NCBI GenBank assembly: GCA_949825025.1
Contig: OX463784.1
Span: forward strand, 2,753,168-2,817,167
DNA length: 64,000 nt
Direction of reading: 5' to 3'
Origin: Siphlonurus alternatus
Lineage: Eukaryota > Arthropoda > Insecta > Ephemeroptera > Siphlonuridae
A program made the position numbers and the translations under genes. Positions 45,201-46,258 of this stretch are shown piece after piece (within the stretch, counting starts at the first letter, position 1; every line of letters starts with the position of its first letter). The notes beneath the pieces are model-generated. The model searched no databases. It was not told where the DNA came from and saw only the letters and a program-made list of their open reading frames with translations.

Positions 45201-45458
45201 GTATGGAAATACTCCATGAACATGTACACAAGCTTTTTTACCTGAAAAATAAACATTTTTAGTTGAAAATTTTCAAATTTTCACAATATATATTGCGCAA
45301 TAAAAAAAAAACAAACCGTCAAGTGTTGATCCAAAAATACGGATGATTGGAACCTGTTTGACTTCTGTTCCCCTGAATTCTGAATAAGTTACATCAAGTC
45401 CTCTAATTGGAGGACTTAAATAATGGTCACACACAGTTAAACGATATGAAATCATCAT
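277..45458 (-). CDS. REV3L: REV3L, DNA polymerase zeta catalytic subunit (18 coding exons, 3' end off window)
   Basis: Catalytic subunit of the translesion polymerase zeta, a nuclear family-B DNA polymerase that extends past lesions together with REV7 and accessory subunits. Exons: 45458-45317, 45241-45055, 41922-41829, 39370-39232, 38913-38797, 37793-37606, 36732-36558, 33322-33197, 31943-31802, 31195-28114, 27090-26812, 26023-25811, 25416-24911, 20165-19994, 3902-3759, 3250-2999, 1758-1645, 467-277. All junctions are GT-AG and phases agree, giving 6263 nt (~2087 aa). Domains seen: N-terminal domain (exons 1-6), a long low-complexity middle in one giant exon as in vertebrate REV3L, an exonuclease-like fold whose first motif reads LCLEL instead of D-x-E, then DFQSLYPS (~1769), KLIANVTYGY (~1880), YGDTDS (~1936) and KKRY (~1988). 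About 300 C-terminal residues and the cysteine clusters are outside the window. Exons are from my own splice reading and no transcript was available. Confidence 0.96.
494..533. repeat. 114-bp repeat, fragment
   Basis: A 40-bp piece (CTATGATGACTCTTTCTTTG region) 27 bp from REV3L exon 18, on its acceptor side. Confidence 0.85.
541..1450. other. REV3L intron 17: promoter-like island and a short inverted repeat
   Basis: GTGACGTAGAAACTCCCTAG at ~704 recurs inverted, with one mismatch, at ~1287. The enclosed GC-rich block (905-1375) has a CRE (TGACGTCA, ~1056), a CCAAT sequence, a GCGCATGC site and a C-rich Sp1-like run. No gene is evident. Confidence 0.5.
1455..1531. repeat. 114-bp repeat, one partial unit
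   Basis: Contains both palindrome arms (GGTTCAGTAGCCAGT and its complement). Lies 113 bp downstream of the exon 17 donor. Confidence 0.9.
1645..1758 (-). CDS. REV3L: REV3L exon 17 (KKRY motif)
   Basis: Encodes TKKRYVGYMYESADQETPTY and EAKGIETVRRDGCPAVAK. KKRY is the family-B region VII motif that contacts primer DNA. 38 codons, phase 0, donor GTAACC. Confidence 0.97.
1816..2164 (+). mobile_element. tRNA-derived SINE with (AACC)n tail
   Basis: The head has an A box (TGGTGTAGTGGTTAGTA, 1821) and a perfect B box (GGTTCAAATCC, 1865), so it is a tRNA-related RNA polymerase III promoter. An unrelated body follows, ending in ten or more copies of AACC from ~2123. Confidence 0.88.
2461..2605 (-). 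mobile_element. 5S-type SINE body fragment
   Basis: Matches the body of the 5S rRNA-derived SINE at 43495-43864 (GTGAGACTGAGGGAACCGTG, CAAAGTGATGTCCAAAGC). Both head and tail are missing. Confidence 0.8.
2652..2972. mobile_element. Fam-2 MITE (TGGACAAC termini)
   Basis: Termini ATTGGACAAC and GTTGTCCATT with subterminal TTATTGCAGAAATGAAT and the core GACGCC...GGCGTC. The right end is 27 bp from REV3L exon 16. Confidence 0.82.
2999..3250 (-). CDS. REV3L: REV3L exon 16 with polymerase motif C
   Basis: Encodes GRETLDRAIRLVKS and VVYGDTDSMFV; YGDTDS holds the two catalytic aspartates. It ends KVYQPCILQ at a GTAACT donor. 84 codons, phase 0. The 114-bp repeat begins ~25 bp upstream of its acceptor. 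Confidence 0.97.
3275..3478. repeat. 114-bp repeat, ~1.8 units
   Basis: Two consecutive palindromic units, starting ~25 bp upstream of the exon 16 acceptor. Confidence 0.92.
3759..3902 (-). CDS. REV3L: REV3L exon 15 with polymerase motif B
   Basis: Encodes VKKSMKENRGDSTLQRV and LKLIANVTYGYTAANFSGRM, the family-B motif B (K-x6-Y-G). 48 codons, phase 0 both sides. The preceding intron is 16 kb long and carries most of the window's large transposons. Confidence 0.97.
3977..4321. mobile_element. Fam-1 TTAA hairpin MITE
   Basis: Long inverted arms (GGGTAATATAACGCCACC ... GGTGGCGTTATCTTACCC) with a left TTAA (3973) and a mutated right TTAG. Same family as 26376-26722. Confidence 0.85.
4346..4960. 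mobile_element. Fam-4 long-hairpin MITE
   Basis: TTTAAGTCAGCTGATTTATC at 4350 pairs with its diverged complement at ~4900-4950, and the inner arms (TAAAATRTCTTC) also pair. Its interior (GTGTGATGCTCATTTGTGTC) recurs at 32030. Confidence 0.72.
6122..6248 (+). repeat. 127-bp direct repeat, copy 1
   Basis: Begins TAGCCAACGAAAATCCTCC and ends near GTAAATGAAATGCTA. Matched at 11178-11305 with a few differences and indels. Confidence 0.85.
6312..6458. mobile_element. hAT MITE (CAGGGGCGGATCCAG family) with perfect TSD
   Basis: 147 bp starting CAGGGGCGGATCCAG and ending CGCGCGCCTG. AATATAAT is duplicated exactly on both sides (6304-6311, 6459-6466). Internal G-runs. A second copy lies at 46895. Confidence 0.9.
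6510..8545 (-). mobile_element. Non-LTR retrotransposon (LINE), 5' truncated
   Basis: Contains the reverse transcriptase at 7316-8407, a C-terminal segment at 6820-7428 in another frame, and a 3' UTR ending with AATAAA and a short TAA tail near 6512. The endonuclease domain is absent. It abuts the CR1-like LINE at 8563. Confidence 0.85.
7316..8407 (-). pseudogene. LINE reverse transcriptase (YADD intact, then frameshift)
   Basis: Reverse transcriptase of a LINE. Motifs in order: ASGPDFITNEHLK, YRGIIHGDTMYKLFSRLI, QYGFMPGRST, FVDFRKAFDSVN, NGVLQGDPSSSLLF, the catalytic LYADDLAII, and FKYLGI. A frameshift between ~7430 and 7316 moves the C-terminal part (7428-6820) to another frame; that part has a cysteine/histidine block, CVCKLCNEYCSQYHLNIC. 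The truncated 5' end and the frameshift make it a dead copy. Clade uncertain (Jockey/I/R1 group). Confidence 0.88.
8563..11000 (-). mobile_element. CR1-like LINE, 5' truncated, with TAA tail
   Basis: Reads from the end of the endonuclease domain (VPGVSDHYAIE, ~10960) through a complete reverse transcriptase to a 3' UTR that ends CCCAATAAACAA followed by TTA/TAA repeats (8563-8587). The 5' edge meets AT-rich repeats at ~11000. Confidence 0.88.
8824..10887 (-). CDS. CR1/Jockey-type reverse transcriptase, open reading frame
   Basis: A 687-codon frame without interruption encodes a LINE reverse transcriptase, the enzyme that copies the element's RNA at the nick. Motifs: SCGPDGIPAVVLRN, NYRPISLTSLVSKCFEKI, QHGFLPGRSC, SLDWSKAFDTIPHDRL, SGVPQGSVIGPLLF, the catalytic QYADDSTMY and LGVHISSDLRWN, then a thumb and C-terminal domain. 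The frame stays open upstream to ~11000, where GVSDHYAIE shows the tail of the endonuclease. Missing the endonuclease and ORF1, it should not move on its own, but the intact frame suggests a recent insertion. Confidence 0.92.
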   Translation of the reverse strand: MYNFKKVNWAKLNELFLKSLPKDFSACLSIDAAWNLWYGKFFECIDACVPKIMLRRRNKHPWIDNEVVKVIKKRDRLFKKCNANPSVLLWEKYRKYRNVVKGIIRNAYNSYIWDLGKTCNYKALWKFIRCKVGAASPPYFKYNGVDLKDPQEICNAFSLKFKLHFSPGNLNVHNLCPPANPNIRTILAAVPVTERLVTDTLLRIREGASCGPDGIPAVVLRNCAHSLSSSLHGFYQYSLDTGSVPSAWKEARVVPVYKSGPKDNIDNYRPISLTSLVSKCFEKIISNVILEHLKVNNLLRPNQHGFLPGRSCITMMAHVFDEWFYGLNDKEAKQVDVISLDWSKAFDTIPHDRLCDKIWALNIRGNLLSWIKSFLTNRSQRVVYGGVVSEPVDVTSGVPQGSVIGPLLFTMFMLDLPDSVSSSLSQYADDSTMYKVIKRKEDTEELQKDLDAVNLWCCNNHMSLNASKSVHLRLTRSHNPINVTYSVESSAIPQQNVLKLLGVHISSDLRWNYQTEVVRNKAVRVLGMLTRGFRAGKPSAKKLLYNSLVRPLLLYGAPAWHPTTVSNLNNLERVQSRATRFILGHGRFDPCADREKRLQACEVLSLEDQWCKIDMSFFNKCLSGRYDLNVFSTERVSVKERRPGLRVSQIVLSTPMGKSAYLASFFPRVVRAYNSLPHSARYHLPDV
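11000..11177. repeat. AT-rich tract with (TA)n
   Basis: Mixed TATA-rich sequence ending in a pure TA microsatellite at ~11105-11170. Confidence 0.9.
11178..11305 (+). repeat. 127-bp direct repeat, copy 2
   Basis: Second copy of 6122-6248. The two copies bracket the LINE-bearing 4.9 kb. Confidence 0.85.
11306..11770. other. AT-rich, no recognised feature
   Basis: The interior of the hAT-like element between the direct repeat and the right subterminal array. I see no gene or repeat beyond short AT tracts. Confidence 0.5.
12050..12150 (+). mobile_element. LINE 3'-end fragment, plus strand
   Basis: Ends ACCCAATAAACAAATATTA then ATT repeats, like the 3' end of the CR1-like LINE at 8563 but in the opposite orientation. 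Dong-type pieces are joined to its tail. Confidence 0.5.
12137..12543 (-). pseudogene. Dong/R4-type LINE fragment C (endonuclease C-terminus)
   Basis: An open segment 12540-12281 encodes VPLDENLVTTVAEKKRKYQP and MQKAAILGTANIVRKVLSL, the end of a restriction-like endonuclease domain. A short 3' UTR follows into a TAA/ATT repeat at 12137-12168. 5' truncated exactly at the TAA tail of fragment B. Confidence 0.8.
12544..13552 (-). mobile_element. Dong/R4-type LINE fragment B
   Basis: 5'-truncated copy: zinc knuckle, restriction-like endonuclease, 3' UTR, A-run and TAA tail (12544-12568). Its 5' edge meets the TAA tail of fragment A. Confidence 0.85.
12711..13552 (-). pseudogene. Restriction-like endonuclease domain of a Dong/R4-type LINE
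   Basis: C-terminal part of the protein that nicks target DNA during retrotransposition. It shows the pre-knuckle segment (IIKMQDGVFASLVYQQLIFG), the knuckle C-x2-C-x7-H-x4-C (CRACFRSPETTMHLLSAC), IERHNAALRVLYFHL, and the nuclease core KPDIVV followed by VEFSAPSDQNLTEKYAEKRD and KY. The reverse transcriptase is missing (5' truncation). The frame is open from the TAA junction to 12711, where the end differs from fragment C, perhaps through a late frameshift. Sequence similarity points to the R4/Dong clade, but Hero-like or NeSL-like clades are possible. Confidence 0.85.
13553..14610 (-). mobile_element. Dong/R4-type LINE fragment A (3' region)
   Basis: GC-richer than its surroundings. Its 3' end resembles that of fragment B (GAGGCACWGCTGGGTYTGT, then ATGACC, A-run, TAA tail at 13553-13592). 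No long open frame survives. The outer limit near 14610 is judged from the drop in GC content. Confidence 0.65.
15832..15985. mobile_element. Short palindromic MITE (GGGGCATTCACAAAG)
   Basis: AGGGGCATTCACAAAGTC pairs with GCTTTGTGAGTGCCCCT 150 bp away, with inner pairing of the AAGGCCACAT and GATAATTT blocks. The same terminus occurs alone at ~37925. Confidence 0.75.
16256..16907. mobile_element. TTAA-flanked 650-bp hairpin element
   Basis: AGTAGAGTGAGCG and its inverse CGCTCACTCTACT, both against TTAA (16252-16255, 16908-16911). Arms of ~310 bp surround the central TTAATTCCCATAAG. Related in plan and centre to 32411-33057. Confidence 0.9.
18360..18540. repeat. A-rich tract
   Basis: Two long A-runs (18397-18416, 18425-18443) and A-rich flanks. 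No gene. Confidence 0.8.
18564..18634 (-). tRNA. tRNA-like sequence (pseudogene or SINE head)
   Basis: The minus strand shows an A-box-like TGGCCTAGTAGAAGTACACT and a B box GGTTCAAATCC (18582-18572) at tRNA-like spacing. The acceptor stem pairs poorly, so a functional tRNA is unlikely. Confidence 0.5.
18640..19440. other. Intronic DNA, nothing recognised
   Basis: REV3L intron 14. I see a TGACGTCA site (~19238) and no genes or known repeats. Confidence 0.5.
19487..19944. mobile_element. Fam-2 MITE plus extra right arm
   Basis: A full copy, AATGGACAACATAC ... ATGTTGTCCATT (19487-19819), followed by a second right-arm fragment ending at ~19944. Pieces of a further copy precede it from ~19445. 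Confidence 0.88.
19994..20165 (-). CDS. REV3L: REV3L exon 14
   Basis: Encodes EAPFEFGCTQLLVPPKLLRK and GVLPRMLREILDTRLM, the fingers-proximal part of the polymerase domain. Phase 2 in, 0 out, donor GTGAGT. Fam-2 MITEs flank it on both sides. Confidence 0.96.
20214..20535. mobile_element. Fam-2 MITE
   Basis: Same arms and GACGCC/GGCGTGGCC core as 19487. Its left end is 49 bp from REV3L exon 14. Confidence 0.85.
20627..20956. mobile_element. Fam-2 MITE, diverged
   Basis: AATGGCAACATACATG ... GGTTGTCCATT with the usual interior. Confidence 0.82.
20957..24592. other. Mostly unrecognised part of REV3L intron 13
   Basis: Holds a small palindrome (GCTAGGGTTGA ... TCAACCCTAGC, 21189-21262), GATT and TTTA microsatellites (22720-22805) and a promoter-like island (23535-24150). 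That island carries a CRE, a GCGCATGCGC site and a plus-strand 90-codon frame from 23877 ending near a consensus GTAAGT donor (24129). No gene is claimed. Confidence 0.5.
24601..24883. mobile_element. hAT MITE (CAAAGYCTTCTRCTYG family), perfect TSD
   Basis: 283 bp, CAAAGCCTTCTACTTG ... CGAGCAGAAGACTTTG, with CTCCTACA duplicated exactly at 24593-24600 and 24884-24891. Confidence 0.95.
24911..25416 (-). CDS. REV3L: REV3L exon 13 with polymerase motif A
   Basis: Encodes the start of the polymerase core, with LFGIQFYEVLSRGSQFRVES and then DFQSLYPSIIIAYNYCFSTC near 24990. The aspartate of DFQSLYPS is a metal-binding catalytic residue in family B. 506 nt, phase 2 out. A hAT MITE sits 27 bp downstream of the donor. 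Confidence 0.98.
25440..25680. mobile_element. Fam-1 MITE fragments
   Basis: Left-arm sequence (GAAAATTATGAAA, ATTTTCGTCTACATCC, TTGAGTTATGAAT) without a matching right arm. Confidence 0.7.
25705..25746. repeat. Poly-T tract
   Basis: Roughly 35 consecutive T. Confidence 0.95.
25811..26023 (-). CDS. REV3L: REV3L exon 12
   Basis: Encodes IEMESWGYLIQRASHLDLNL and DLRITGRIVLNLWRLMKHE, conserved in REV3. 213 nt, phase 0 both sides, donor GTGAGT. Confidence 0.96.
26376..26722. mobile_element. Fam-1 TTAA hairpin MITE (type copy)
   Basis: GGGTAAGGTAACGCCACC and its complement enclose ~160-bp arms that meet at a centre reading TCCATGTTAAAG. Left TTAA at 26372; the right reads TTGA. Confidence 0.9.
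26731..26803. repeat. 114-bp repeat, partial
   Basis: Starts ~8 bp from the exon 11 donor and abuts the MITE on its other side. Confidence 0.9.
26812..27090 (-). CDS. REV3L: REV3L exon 11 (degenerate exonuclease-like region)
   Basis: Encodes QQLTVLCLELHVSTRGDLRP and, at its end, VVRRWDPDILMGYE. This is the inactive exonuclease-like fold of polymerase zeta: the usual D-x-E is absent, while the DPDI block is kept. 279 nt, phase 0 both sides. The donor GTCAGT is followed within ~8 bp by the 114-bp repeat. Confidence 0.96.
27121..27843. mobile_element. Fam-1/Fam-6 TTAA MITEs, nested, with a third MITE inside
   Basis: Outer TTAA at 27117 and 27844. An inner arm of the AAACATGTAAACTTTAGC type (Fam-6) is present. 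At ~27447-27600 a 155-bp element (CTGGGGGTCTTCAAATAACA and its inverse) interrupts the host motif ATATCAGGTATACAAA. Confidence 0.85.
28114..31195 (-). CDS. REV3L: REV3L exon 10, giant exon with REV7-binding-like motifs
   Basis: A 3082-nt exon opening with GDSSDESLADDLENIPQF, serine- and lysine-rich throughout. Vertebrate REV3L also codes its disordered middle in one giant exon. Two P-x(3)-[PA]-[PT] blocks followed by an acidic helix resemble the paired REV7/MAD2L2-binding motifs: FEPIYNPPSYKEV (~28930, residue ~1190) and FIEPLFLAPTYEEI (~28680, residue ~1273). A 7-residue tandem repeat (consensus KNTPNDQ/H) lies at 28276-28462. There is no internal stop across 1027 codons. The donor is GTGAGA, phase 0. 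Confidence 0.95.
28276..28462 (-). repeat. 21-bp coding minisatellite in REV3L exon 10
   Basis: About nine in-frame copies of a 21-bp unit encode a 7-residue repeat of the type K-N-T-P-N-D-Q, with Q and H alternating in part. The array keeps the frame exactly and sits in the disordered linker before the polymerase domain. Confidence 0.9.
31213..31318. repeat. 114-bp repeat next to the giant exon
   Basis: Begins ~17 bp upstream of the exon 10 acceptor. Confidence 0.93.
31319..31518. repeat. AT microsatellite and low-complexity insert
   Basis: (TA)n at ~31399-31432 and A-runs split two blocks of the 114-bp repeat. Confidence 0.85.
31519..31772. repeat. 114-bp repeat, ~2.2 units
   Basis: Tandem units in one frame; ends ~30 bp before the exon 9 donor. 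With 31213-31318 it makes up most of intron 9. Confidence 0.93.
31802..31943 (-). CDS. REV3L: REV3L exon 9
   Basis: Encodes DLEADERESLEMSQPIF, a proline/serine stretch and EVRLSQGMINNG. Phase 1 in, 2 out, GTGAGT donor. The linker is low complexity, so the assignment rests on phase and position. Confidence 0.82.
31990..32345. mobile_element. Fam-4 MITE
   Basis: Shares AAGTGAGTGTGATGCTCATT and GGTTTAGATAGGACGGTGG with 4346-4960. Confidence 0.75.
32411..33057. mobile_element. TTAA-flanked ~650-bp hairpin element
   Basis: AGTAAAGTGCGCGC and its inverse abut TTAA at 32407 and 33058. The arms (~310 bp) are nearly perfect complements around ATGTTAATTCCCATAAG. Confidence 0.93.
33197..33322 (-). CDS. 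REV3L: REV3L exon 8
   Basis: Encodes MDTQDLDVLDILGQLAASHD and an acidic tail ending SPLLDQAEM. The open frame and phases 1 in and 1 out fit the neighbours, and the donor is GTGAGT. The order of the exons and the acidic L-x-x-L-x-x-L pattern match this part of REV3. Confidence 0.85.
33492..33932. mobile_element. Fam-2 MITE plus extra right arm
   Basis: Full copy 33492-33823 and a second right arm to 33932, the same composite arrangement as 19487-19944. Confidence 0.88.
33956..34239. mobile_element. hAT MITE (CAAAGYCTTC family)
   Basis: CAAAAGTCTTCTGCTCG ... GTAGAAGACTTTG. The 8-bp flanks no longer match. Confidence 0.88.
34439..34972. mobile_element. Fam-1 MITE with internal insertion
   Basis: Arms GGTAAGGTAGCACGCCC ... 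GGGCGTGTTACCTC. An unrelated ~190 bp (34605-34800) interrupts the left half near its centre. Left TTAA at 34435. Confidence 0.82.
35685..36272 (+). mobile_element. LINE C-terminal fragment with (AAAT)n tail
   Basis: 5'-truncated copy; an open segment 35715-36095 is followed by a 3' UTR and AAAT repeats (36237-36272). Confidence 0.8.
35715..36095 (+). pseudogene. LINE reverse transcriptase C-terminal tail
   Basis: 126 codons with the usual LINE tail pattern: HNTRQSNLIHKKYGAYEQ, then LLYNKLPDFLKQIESISIF and KTQLFTYLI before the stop. No catalytic motifs remain. Probably the same family as 36783-37426, a Jockey-superfamily LINE. Confidence 0.75.
36558..36732 (-). CDS. REV3L: REV3L exon 7
   Basis: Encodes a serine/acid-rich linker starting DESFSTQLTGG. 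Sequence similarity is weak here, but phases (0 in, 1 out) and the good CCCACAG acceptor and GTGAGT donor connect it to exons 6 and 8. Confidence 0.85.
36783..37426 (+). pseudogene. LINE reverse transcriptase thumb fragment, frameshifted
   Basis: Two frames (36783-36980, then 36968-37426) together read KLKLNSTKTNLINF, LGLIIDKNLNWDHHINYVCN, YFHFVITYGIEIWGHAA and LQKRAIRILANVP: the thumb and post-RT part of a LINE. Catalytic motifs are absent. It lies in REV3L intron 6, opposite to the gene. Confidence 0.85.
37536..37640 (-). repeat. Triplicated 35-bp exon end and 5' splice site
   Basis: Three direct copies of a 35-bp unit span the end of REV3L exon 6. Each carries CAGAACTCAGTAAGTAT, so three identical strong donors follow one another (GT at 37605, 37570 and 37535). 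35 is not a multiple of three, so only the first donor joins exon 7 in frame. Confidence 0.93.
37606..37793 (-). CDS. REV3L: REV3L exon 6
   Basis: Encodes NPGLAGLWQDEEQRRREQ and FFREKLRERLENLSQNS, recognisable as the NPGL-x-x-x-W-x-D-E block of REV3. The donor region is triplicated as 35-bp units. I chose the first donor because only it keeps the frame into exon 7. Confidence 0.93.
38026..38276. mobile_element. Fam-1 TTAA MITE, short form
   Basis: TTAA at 38022 and 38277. Arms share GTAGCTAAAATATCAG and its complement; the centre is deleted compared with 26376. Confidence 0.87.
38298..38763. mobile_element. hAT MITE (CAAAG family) split by another repeat
   Basis: Left half to ~38455 and right half from ~38665 match 24601-24883. 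The insert resembles sequence at 48935-49310 and 58315-58500 (AGTAAAAACTTGTTATTRCG). Confidence 0.75.
38797..38913 (-). CDS. REV3L: REV3L exon 5
   Basis: Encodes EWEVELFGERVREAPLKISC followed by CEEEVDVAAVDIVNI, the acidic C-E-x-E-V-D-A block of REV3. Its acceptor (TTGTTTTCAG) lies in sequence that aligns to the 114-bp repeat. The donor GTGAGT leaves phase 1. Confidence 0.93.
38914..39231 (-). repeat. REV3L intron 4, built of 114-bp repeats
   Basis: This 318-bp intron is almost wholly made of 2.7 tandem units (exact 114-bp spacing at 38948, 39062 and 39176). The repeat match starts at intron position +4. The last bases, GAACGAATTGTTTTCAG, align with GAAGGAATTGTCATAG of the unit, so the acceptor AG lies in repeat sequence. 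Retaining the intron would give a stop codon after ~16 codons. Confidence 0.93.
39232..39370 (-). CDS. REV3L: REV3L exon 4
   Basis: Encodes FQPHEAHVPFALQFMVDYNL and QGMNLVNCAQVAHRRDQP, strongly matching the family. The donor GTGAGC is followed at once by the 114-bp repeat that makes up the whole of the next intron. Ends in phase 1. Confidence 0.96.
39453..39831. mobile_element. Fam-6b TTAA hairpin MITE
   Basis: GGTAGAGATAACGCCGAAC and its inverse, TTAA at 39449 and 39832. The right TTAA is shared with the next terminus. Confidence 0.92.
39836..41332. other. Intronic DNA with one TTAA-type terminus
   Basis: Starts AGTAGAGTGAACGCC against TTAA, like the end of 16256-16907, but I find no opposite arm. 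The remainder of the stretch shows no gene or repeat that I recognise. Confidence 0.45.
41333..41637. mobile_element. Palindrome with decayed hammerhead-like sequence (Penelope-type)
   Basis: Two ~145-bp arms, near-perfect complements, meet at ~41484. Each reads outward as GATTGATAARGAC, then a hairpin ACAT...ATGT, GGTCGAAACGTCTC and TATTTGTAAATATTTGTGTC. This resembles the hammerhead terminus of Penelope-like elements, but the CTGATGA core reads TTGATAA. Confidence 0.6.
41829..41922 (-). CDS. REV3L: REV3L exon 3
   Basis: Encodes PFYGYHEKEHQFLKIYFFNP and the following HMVKRAAELLQ, a hallmark REV3 N-terminal block. The acceptor is TGTTGCAG and the donor GTACAA. 94 nt, ends in phase 0. The preceding intron (3.1 kb) is full of mobile DNA. 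Confidence 0.96.
41979..42062. mobile_element. Fam-6 MITE, left arm remnant
   Basis: TTAACGGTAAGATAACATG and ATATGTAAACCTTAGCAACC without a right arm. Confidence 0.75.
42070..42353. mobile_element. hAT MITE (CAAAG family), perfect TSD
   Basis: 284 bp, CAAAGTCTAGTGCTC ... GAGTAGAAGATTTTG, with ATTGAAAG duplicated exactly at 42062-42069 and 42354-42361. Confidence 0.95.
42421..42598. mobile_element. Small MITE (CGTCCGGAATAATGA)
   Basis: CGTCCGGAATAATGAACTAT pairs with its diverged inverse ATAGCTCAATATTACGGACG ~155 bp away. Confidence 0.72.
42695..43024. mobile_element. Possible MITE, 17-bp inverted ends
   Basis: AAATGACAAGCTTCAAC at 42695 and its exact inverse ending at ~43024. No target duplication is clear. 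Confidence 0.5.
43225..43489 (+). pseudogene. LINE 3' end fragment
   Basis: Encodes GVYIGRSDHSWKLDFV, KYSFINRTVREWNLL and ELFKRVLRQANPSRATVA, then a stop and GCGTTAATTTAATTATT repeats. Same family as 44030-44930. 5' truncated. Confidence 0.8.
43490..43864 (-). mobile_element. 5S rRNA-derived SINE
   Basis: The head (43864-~43775) reads CTCGTTAGATCACCGAAGTC ... GTGGTTAGTACTTGGAT ... GGTGACC, the internal promoter region of 5S rRNA. A body and an A-run/TAA tail follow, meeting the LINE tail at 43467-43497 tail to tail. Confidence 0.87.
44030..44930 (+). pseudogene. Decayed LINE (RT thumb to 3' end)
   Basis: 44041-44265 encodes LQEDLNTVCRWVIDNDMRLN and KYKYLGVVIHSKLMWN. Several stops and frameshifts follow, then 44665-44904 gives AGYIGRNDHGWKLECV and FVNRTVREWNALAADVAEAE. 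Ends at TTAATATTATTATT (~44930). A dead copy in REV3L intron 2. Confidence 0.83.
45055..45241 (-). CDS. REV3L: REV3L exon 2
   Basis: Continues the N-terminal domain with ACVHVHGVFPYIYIPYEG and SLIQHVFKIILVSG, typical of REV3. The acceptor is TTTTTCAG and the donor GTAAGT. Phase 1 in, phase 2 out. Confidence 0.95.
45317..45458 (-). CDS. REV3L: REV3L exon 1 (start codon)
   Basis: Encodes the conserved REV3 N-terminus, including the segment SPPIRGLDVTYSEF. Two ATGs are adjacent (45458 and 45455). Either could be the start, and the family's usual M-x-S-x-R-x-x spacing slightly favours the second. The exon ends in phase 1 at a GTTTGT donor, a weak 5' splice site. Confidence 0.93.
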
Positions 45459-45947
45459 TAAAAACTAAGGGAAAAACGTGTTTACAAAACTACATGTTTT
45501 TACTTGTTTTTGGCGCGCACAACGCACAAGAAAGTTTTCAGTAACACGCGTGAAGATAGCTTCGAAAAAATCAATTATTTTTGTTTTCTTTAATATCGAT
45601 GATTAATTAAATAATTTATATAATTTTTAATTACATTATTGTTATTTTTTATTTATCATGGTTTGATTGTTCACTAATTTTTACTTTTTCATATATTAAA
45701 TATTTATTAAAAAAAAAATTGCCATCTTCACGCTGCTTGCTACAAATTTACAAAACAAAACTATGACGTCATAAAAAAGCAATGGTGCTATCTCTACTTC
45801 GTTCTTTTTCCTAAAATTTACTGCTTATATCTGCATTAATAATGTTATAGATTTATTTATATCAAAATATAATAAAACATTTTATCAATGAAAGTATTTT
45901 ATAAGTGTATTGTTAAAGAATTATATTAATTAAAGAACAAATTTCTG
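45459..45947. promoter_or_regulatory. Putative shared (bidirectional) REV3L/RCAN promoter
   Basis: The start codons of REV3L (minus) and RCAN (plus) are 569 bp apart, facing away from each other. The interval is free of the repeats that fill the rest of the window and contains the 10-bp palindrome ATGACGTCAT (45763-45772), a consensus CRE. No TATA box is placed with confidence. Start sites are not known. Confidence 0.6.
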
Positions 45948-46023
45948 GTGAGTTCTATTCGTTATTTTGTGGGGTGTCAGTATGTTTTCATCAACTCTAT
46001 GGTTTTCATTTTTGAATTTTCAG
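45948..46023 (+). other. Possible 76-bp intron in the RCAN 5' UTR
   Basis: CTG|GTGAGT at 45948 is a strong donor and TTTTCAG at 46017-46023 a strong acceptor 4 bp before the RCAN start codon. This suggests a non-coding first exon ending at 45947. It is inferred from splice consensus only. Confidence 0.55.
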
Positions 46024-46027
46024 CATT

Positions 46028-46258
46028 ATGTGCGACCAAGAAGAACCCATGGCGACTGGGATCGAAGAAGATGAAGATATTATAATAAACGAAGCTGATG
46101 GGTTGCCAAATATACATCCTAACTACGGGGAACTGCAGACAACCAGGCCTGATGGGGTCACAAAAACACTGGACGAGTTAGTCAATGACGAGGACCTGCC
46201 AACGTCGCTCATTGTCACGAACCTTGACCCCTCCGTCTTCAAGAATGACGAAGAGAAG
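46028..46258 (+). CDS. RCAN: RCAN coding exon 1
   Basis: 77 codons: an acidic leader (MATGIEEDEDIIINEADG), then SLIVTNLDPSVFKNDEEK at the start of the RRM-like domain. ATG at 46028 is the first in frame after the acceptor; a second Met is at codon 8. Donor GTATGT. Confidence 0.93.
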
